Below, in pieces: positions 6,350-10,000 of a DNA stretch of 10,000 bases. The position numbers and the translations under genes were made by a program. Origin of the DNA: Asticcacaulis sp. (GTDB taxonomy: Bacteria > Pseudomonadota > Alphaproteobacteria > Caulobacterales > Caulobacteraceae); contig NZ_JAIWNX010000115.1 of the NCBI RefSeq assembly GCF_020217185.1, forward strand, positions 1-10,000, written 5' to 3'. Each line of letters starts with the position of its first letter. Position 1 is the first letter of the stretch. The notes under the pieces were generated by a model, which was not told the origin of the DNA, did not search any database, and saw nothing but the letters and a program-made list of their open reading frames with translations.

Positions 6350-6411
6350 CCTGTCTCAAACGGCAAGACAGGCAGAAGGCAGGAAGGGCCGCGGTTGCCC
6401 GCGGCCCTTCC
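6350..6411 (-). promoter_or_regulatory. Two hairpins between receptor gene and sapC-like gene
   Basis: Reading the transcript on the minus strand, the first hairpin has perfect 13-bp arms (6399-6411 with 6382-6394, GGAAGGGCCGCGG) and the tetraloop GCAA, a GNRA type. The second has 7-bp arms (6366-6372 with 6350-6356) around a 9-nt loop. No T-run follows either one on the minus strand. The pair sits 21 bp after the receptor stop and ends 38 bp before the sapC-like start. A likely role is protecting the receptor mRNA 3' end or partly reducing downstream expression; terminator function is possible but atypical. Confidence 0.6.
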
Positions 6412-6432
6412 CCTTTACACTCTACTAAAGGA

Positions 6433-9400
6433 TCAGAACTTGTAGCGGACACCGATCTGATAACGGGTATCCAGTTCCTGAGCGAAGTAGATGTTGGAGG
6501 TGTCACGTCCGTACTGACGGATGTGCTCCTTGGTCAGGTTCAGACCTTCGAAGGTGATCTGAATGTTCGGCGTCACAGAGTAGTTGACCGAAGCGTCCAG
6601 AACGCCGAAGGCTTCGAAGTACTGCGGGTCACCCTGCGCGCCAACATTGGTGTTGGCGATGTACTTGTCGCGCCAGTTATAGGCCAGACGACCCGACAGC
6701 GGACCCTTATCGTAGATCAGGGTGACGTTGTAGGTATCCGACAGACCCAGCAGTGGGAACTGAAGCGTACCCGGCGCCGCCGAATTGTCGAAGCCGATGT
6801 CGCCTTCAACCGTCGTCATGCTGCCCGACACACCCCAGCCGCTATCACCGAAGAAGTGCTGGAAGGCCAGTTCGAAACCGTGGATGTTCGCGGTCTTGTT
6901 ATTGACCGGAATGGCGGTGTCGAAGTTGAACAGCGGATCGCTCGAATTGGCGGTGATGTCATAGGCGGCGAGGATCTGATCCACGAAAGCCTGATTGAGG
7001 TTACCGTTGGTCGAGTTGGCCGTGTACTCGTTCTTGGCCGCCGTGGTGTTGCCGTTGTTCTTGATGACCAGGGCGGTCATGGTGAACAGGTTGACGTCGG
7101 TCGGCGACTGACCCAGTTCGCCCAGCGCGGTCTTGGCCGTACCGGAGCGCGAGCCTGCCGTAGCGGCGGTCGGGTCACGCAGGCTGAACAGGTTCTGCGT
7201 TACACGGCCGGTGCCGATGAAGTTGGCCACGTCCTTGTTGTAGAAGCCGAGCGACACGTAGTTGGCCGGGCCGTAGTACCATTCCGCCGAGAAGTCGATG
7301 TTCGACGATTCCAGCGGCAGCAGGGCCGGGTTGCCCGAAGAGGCGGTCGGGTTGGTGCCGTTGGCGGTCGGACGCGGCGGCGTGTTGACCGTCGTCGTGG
7401 CGAACATGTTGCCATAGGCCGCACGCGCGATGGTCTTGGAGTAGGACGCCCGCACCGTCACGTCATCACGCACATTCCACGAGATGTCGAGATTCGGCAG
7501 CCAGTTGTCGTAGTCCGCCTGGCTGCTGAGCGTGGCGACGCCGGTGCCGAAATCGGTGGCGAAGTCGTTGTCAGCGGTCCAGCGGATGGCCGTCGGGACG
7601 CTTTGCAGGGCCGAAGCCGTGACATTGGTCTTTTCATAGCGCAGACCGGCCACGATGCCGACCGGCTTGCCCAGGAAGTCGCCCTTCAGGGTCAACTGAC
7701 CATAGATCGCCTTGATTTCTTCTTCGATGGTGTTGGCCGTCAAAGAGGTGGTCGGCAGCGACTGGTTGTAGCCCTTGGCCAGAGCGCGGTAGATGTCGAG
7801 CGCGTTGCCACGGAAAGCGACATTCGACTGACCCGGCGTGAAGTCCTGGAACAGGCCACCCAGATCATAGGTGGTGATCATGCCCGGTGCGTATTGCGCC
7901 ACGTCACCCGGACGCGAGATACCCCAGTCACCCAGCGCCTGATAGGTCGAACCCGTCGTCGTCGTCATTTCCGACTTCAGCAGGTCGATACCCCCGTCGA
8001 AGCGGCTTTCACCGTCGAAGTCATAGGCAAAATCGACCTTGAATTCGTCGATCTTGTTGGTCTGGCTATTGGTCCAGGTACGACCAACCTGAGAGCCCAG
8101 ATCGCCGGCATCCAGACGGCCATTGTTGTTGCCGCGCAGCGCGTCATTGATGGTGTACTTCTGGAGCGGAATGTCGCTGCGGAAGTCCACCGAGTGCGAC
8201 GAAATGACCGGCGCACCGATGGAGATGGCAACCGTGGTCGAACCATCCGGGTTGTTCGGCAGAACCTCGCCTTCGGACGAATGCGCGTCGAAGGTCAGGC
8301 TCATCTTGTCATTGATGTCCCACTTGGCATTAAAGCCCAGCGACTTCAGGGTGCTCTTGAGGCTGACCAGTTGCTGTTCGAAGCCGATGTCCTTCACGCC
8401 CGACAGGTTTTCCTGCAGGAAGACGGCATTATAGATGCCCGAAGCGCCCTTTTCGAAGATGATCTGATCGAACGGACGGTTGAACCAGTTGGTCTGTTCG
8501 GCGCGCAGTTCGGTCGCTTCGTTCTTGACGTACAGAGCATCCGCCGTGAACAGCCAGTTTTCGACCGGACGCCATTGCGCCGTAGCCACAAGGTTGCTGC
8601 GCTCATTGTGCGTTTCGGACAGGGCGTAACGGCTGTCGTTCGGGTAGGCAACCAGCGCACCGGCGGGCGGCGCATTGGTGATTTGCGTCAGCAGCGTGGT
8701 CTGGTTGGAAGCATAACGCAGACGACCGCTCGACGGGCTGTAGAACTGGTCGCGGGTGTCAAGGTTCCAGCTGTTCTGGGTCGCCTGACGGGTCGCGACG
8801 TCCTTTTCAGCAAACTGACCGAACAGGGCCACGCCGAAAGTGTTGTCTTCGTTGGTCCACTTGTAGGTACCCGCGATTTCCGGCGTCCAGTCCTTGCCGT
8901 CGATCAGGTTTTCACCGTGCACCGCCTTGGCCGAGATCGAGCCCGAAGCCCCGGCCTTGCCAATCGGACGCAGGGTCTTGATGTTCAGCGTCGCGCCGAT
9001 ACCGCCCGAAGCGACATTGGCCTTACCGGTCTTGTAGACTTCAAAGCCCGACACGCCATCCGAAGCGATGCTGGAGAAGTCAAAGTTACGCGAACCACCG
9101 CCGGCGGTGCCGTTACCCGAACCCACGGCGTTGATTTGCGCCGCCGGCATGACGCGGCCGTTCAGGGTCACAAGGTTGAAGCCCGGACCAAAGCCGCGCA
9201 CCGTTACGGTCGAACCTTCGCCGTTGGTGCGGTCGATCGACACGCCCGGAATGCGTTGAACCGATTCGGCCAGGTTGGTGTCCGGATACTTACCGATGTC
9301 TTCCGACGTGATGGCATCCACCACACCCGTGGCGTTGCGCTTGATATTCATCGACCGTTGCAGCGAGCCACGCACACCCGTGATGACCACGGTTTCAATA

Positions 9401-9540
9401 TTGTCGCCCGAAGCCGGCGCAGCGTCCTGTGCGTAGGCGGCACCGGCCAGCATCGCCATACCCGACGCGCTGCACAGGACCATGTTACGGATCACGCGGC
9501 GCGCGCCACGCGAAGACACACCGTTAATCGGTGAAGTCAT
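6433..9540 (-). CDS. TonB-dependent outer-membrane receptor (Xanthomonas/Caulobacter type)
   Basis: The 1035-residue protein imports a ligand across the outer membrane with energy from TonB-ExbBD. A signal peptide is evident: basic residues at 11-18 (RGARRVIR), a hydrophobic core at about 20-35, and an AYA site at 35-37 before QDAAP. The TonB box ETVVITG is at 49-55. The plug domain follows with KYPDTNLAESVQRIPGVSIDR (about 84-104), TVTVRGFGPGFN (111-122) and VTLNGR (124-129). The long beta-barrel ends in RYQIGVRYKF with the terminal phenylalanine needed for barrel assembly. No N-terminal signalling domain precedes the TonB box, so FecA-type regulation is unlikely. The start has GGAGG 5 nt upstream. 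It heads the operon with SapC, the FIH-like oxygenase and the halogenase. The class often handles carbohydrates, but the ligand here is unknown. Confidence 0.95.
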   Translation of the reverse strand: MTSPINGVSSRGARRVIRNMVLCSASGMAMLAGAAYAQDAAPASGDNIETVVITGVRGSLQRSMNIKRNATGVVDAITSEDIGKYPDTNLAESVQRIPGVSIDRTNGEGSTVTVRGFGPGFNLVTLNGRVMPAAQINAVGSGNGTAGGGSRNFDFSSIASDGVSGFEVYKTGKANVASGGIGATLNIKTLRPIGKAGASGSISAKAVHGENLIDGKDWTPEIAGTYKWTNEDNTFGVALFGQFAEKDVATRQATQNSWNLDTRDQFYSPSSGRLRYASNQTTLLTQITNAPPAGALVAYPNDSRYALSETHNERSNLVATAQWRPVENWLFTADALYVKNEATELRAEQTNWFNRPFDQIIFEKGASGIYNAVFLQENLSGVKDIGFEQQLVSLKSTLKSLGFNAKWDINDKMSLTFDAHSSEGEVLPNNPDGSTTVAISIGAPVISSHSVDFRSDIPLQKYTINDALRGNNNGRLDAGDLGSQVGRTWTNSQTNKIDEFKVDFAYDFDGESRFDGGIDLLKSEMTTTTGSTYQALGDWGISRPGDVAQYAPGMITTYDLGGLFQDFTPGQSNVAFRGNALDIYRALAKGYNQSLPTTSLTANTIEEEIKAIYGQLTLKGDFLGKPVGIVAGLRYEKTNVTASALQSVPTAIRWTADNDFATDFGTGVATLSSQADYDNWLPNLDISWNVRDDVTVRASYSKTIARAAYGNMFATTTVNTPPRPTANGTNPTASSGNPALLPLESSNIDFSAEWYYGPANYVSLGFYNKDVANFIGTGRVTQNLFSLRDPTAATAGSRSGTAKTALGELGQSPTDVNLFTMTALVIKNNGNTTAAKNEYTANSTNGNLNQAFVDQILAAYDITANSSDPLFNFDTAIPVNNKTANIHGFELAFQHFFGDSGWGVSGSMTTVEGDIGFDNSAAPGTLQFPLLGLSDTYNVTLIYDKGPLSGRLAYNWRDKYIANTNVGAQGDPQYFEAFGVLDASVNYSVTPNIQITFEGLNLTKEHIRQYGRDTSNIYFAQELDTRYQIGVRYKF

Positions 9541-9743
9541 GATTTCCTCCCAGAAGTTGGATCTTTTTTACTAATAAAAACGCTTTTTGAGTGCATGAAT
9601 TCGCCGTCGGGTTTCCCTTTTGCGGTCGAAACACGGTACTGAGTGACACATAGTGGCACGACTCCGCCTTTGGGGCAGGACCGGCTCAGTTATCGGCAAG
9701 GTTTGAAACCCTACGCGTTTTTCCCTGTTTGCGACTTGAGTCG

Positions 9744-9772
9744 CTTATTGTGCGATAGCGCTAACATGACAA
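9744..9772 (-). promoter_or_regulatory. Candidate promoter of the receptor operon
   Basis: On the minus strand TTGTCA (complement of 9767-9772) is a 5-of-6 match to a -35 box. It is followed after exactly 17 bp by AATAAG (complement of 9744-9749), a 4-of-6 match to a -10 box. The start would fall near 9737 and give a leader of about 200 nt. The spacer is almost filled by the LacI-type operator at 9753-9766, which supports the assignment, but no transcript evidence is available. Confidence 0.4.
9753..9766. promoter_or_regulatory. LacI-family type operator
   Basis: The site CGATAGCGCTAACA is a near-palindrome centred on AGC|GCT. It matches at 12 of 14 positions the TGGTAGCGCTAACA sequence that I recall as the Caulobacter XylR-type LacI operator. 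A second, imperfect copy (CGATAGCGCGGA on the minus strand, 9778-9789) lies 23 bp away centre to centre, so CGATAGCGC and GCGCTATCG form a 9-bp inverted repeat (9753-9761/9781-9789). The position inside the candidate receptor promoter suggests repression relieved by a sugar or related ligand. The regulator is not encoded in the window. Confidence 0.55.
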
Positions 9773-9941
9773 CGCTGTCCGCGCTATCGATCTTTTACAT
9801 ATTTTTTCAAAGAGGACAAGCTCGTGGCCTTATTGCCACAAATGCGCCACACGGACTAGGCGCCTGACGCCAGATTACAGCCGCCCATAATTTAAATTTA
9901 TCCAGACTATAAATATTATAGATTTGTCTTGTGCGCCAAAA

Positions 9942-9983
9942 TGGGGAATACAGCATCGTCCATTTCATGAAAGGATTTCCCCA
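9942..9983 (+). promoter_or_regulatory. Inverted repeat enclosing the ribosome binding site of the edge gene
   Basis: TGGGGAA (9942-9948) and TTCCCCA (9977-9983) are 7-bp complements; the second arm ends at the base just before the ATG. The 28-nt loop holds the ribosome binding site AAAGGA (9970-9975) and a perfect 10-bp palindrome TTTCATGAAA (9963-9972). The structure could influence translation initiation; this is inferred from pairing only. Confidence 0.4.
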
Positions 9984-10000
9984 ATGGCCCTCATCAATAC
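9984..10000 (+). CDS. Start of an unidentified gene, cut by the window edge
   Basis: An ATG at 9984-9986 preceded at 8 nt by the good ribosome binding site AAAGGA starts the frame MALIN and runs off the window. Five codons are too few to identify it. Similar N-termini are found in flagellins, among others, but no sigma-54 promoter (GG and GC 10 bp apart) was found upstream, so that guess is weak. The gene diverges from the receptor operon and may share the regulatory region between them. Confidence 0.55.

Larger units (their letters stand above)
9541..9983. other. 443-bp divergent intergenic region with several dyads
   Basis: No convincing gene is seen. The only sizeable frame (9643-9867) lacks a ribosome binding site and family resemblance. 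Besides the LacI-type site it holds GGTTTGAAACC (9700-9710), GCGACTTGAGTCGC (9731-9744), GTGACAC and GTGGCAC one helical turn apart (9643-9659), and the palindromes AGGCGCCT (9858-9865) and AATTTAAATT (9889-9898). The part at 9885-9925 is AT-rich and likely holds the promoter of the plus-strand gene. A perfect TTTTT/AAAAA dyad (9565-9580) lies in the receptor leader. Confidence 0.7.

Noticed and set aside
6313..6366. An upstream TTG start for the sapC-like gene adding 18 residues
   Set aside because: The added stretch is cysteine-rich and unlike the family, has no ribosome binding site, and would overlap the second intergenic hairpin.
6250..9534. A 1094-codon plus-strand open frame antisense to the receptor gene
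   Set aside because: The minus-strand frame has a signal peptide, TonB box, plug and barrel-end motifs and a strong ribosome binding site. The plus-strand translation is arginine- and valine-rich with no recognisable domain, as expected for a shadow frame in high-GC coding DNA.
9576..9588. AAAAACGCTTTTT as a second LacI-like operator
   Set aside because: It has only A-tract/T-tract symmetry around CGC and lacks the TAGCGCTA core of the proposed operator.
9654..9668. TGGCACG motif resembling a sigma-54 -24 element
   Set aside because: The downstream GC is 9 rather than 10 bp from GG, the TTGC part is absent, and the site is over 300 bp from the nearest plus-strand start.
9643..9867. A 74-codon plus-strand frame in the receptor upstream region
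   Set aside because: No Shine-Dalgarno sequence, no recognisable product, and it covers a stretch rich in regulatory dyads.

Overview
The window looks like a chromosomal segment of an alphaproteobacterium of the Caulobacteraceae type, with an Asticcacaulis- or Caulobacter-like genome the best guess. The reasons are high GC with alphaproteobacterial codon use, a TonB-dependent receptor of the Xanthomonas/Caulobacter class next to SapC, cupin-like and tryptophan-halogenase-like genes, and a promoter-proximal site resembling the Caulobacter LacI-type (XylR-like) operator. The genus is inference; no rRNA is present to settle it.

Left part (1-2240, + strand): the end of a leucine biosynthesis operon, leuC (3' part only), leuD and leuB. 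It closes with a strong bidirectional terminator. Both intergenic gaps carry hairpins. In the leuD-leuB gap the second hairpin contains the probable leuB ribosome binding site.

Middle (2240-3090): a small minus-strand pair, a YggT-family membrane protein and a DUF167/YggU-family protein, coupled by a TAATG overlap. It is transcribed away from a plus-strand tRNA-Ala (anticodon CGC, encoded CCA). A short divergent promoter region lies between them, and a GC-rich hairpin follows the tRNA.

Right part (3088-9540, minus strand): one apparent operon in the order TonB-dependent receptor, SapC-family protein, FIH-like JmjC/cupin 2-oxoglutarate oxygenase, flavin-dependent halogenase. The last three are tightly packed (TGATG overlap, then a 10-nt gap). 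The receptor is separated from them by a 120-bp gap with two hairpins. The layout suggests outer-membrane uptake of an unknown ligand with linked oxidative or halogenating enzymes; the substrate cannot be read from the sequence.

Right edge (9541-9983): a 443-bp intergenic region with several dyads, including a LacI-type operator placed between a candidate -35 and -10 for the receptor operon. It ends at the first codons of a divergent plus-strand gene cut by the window edge.
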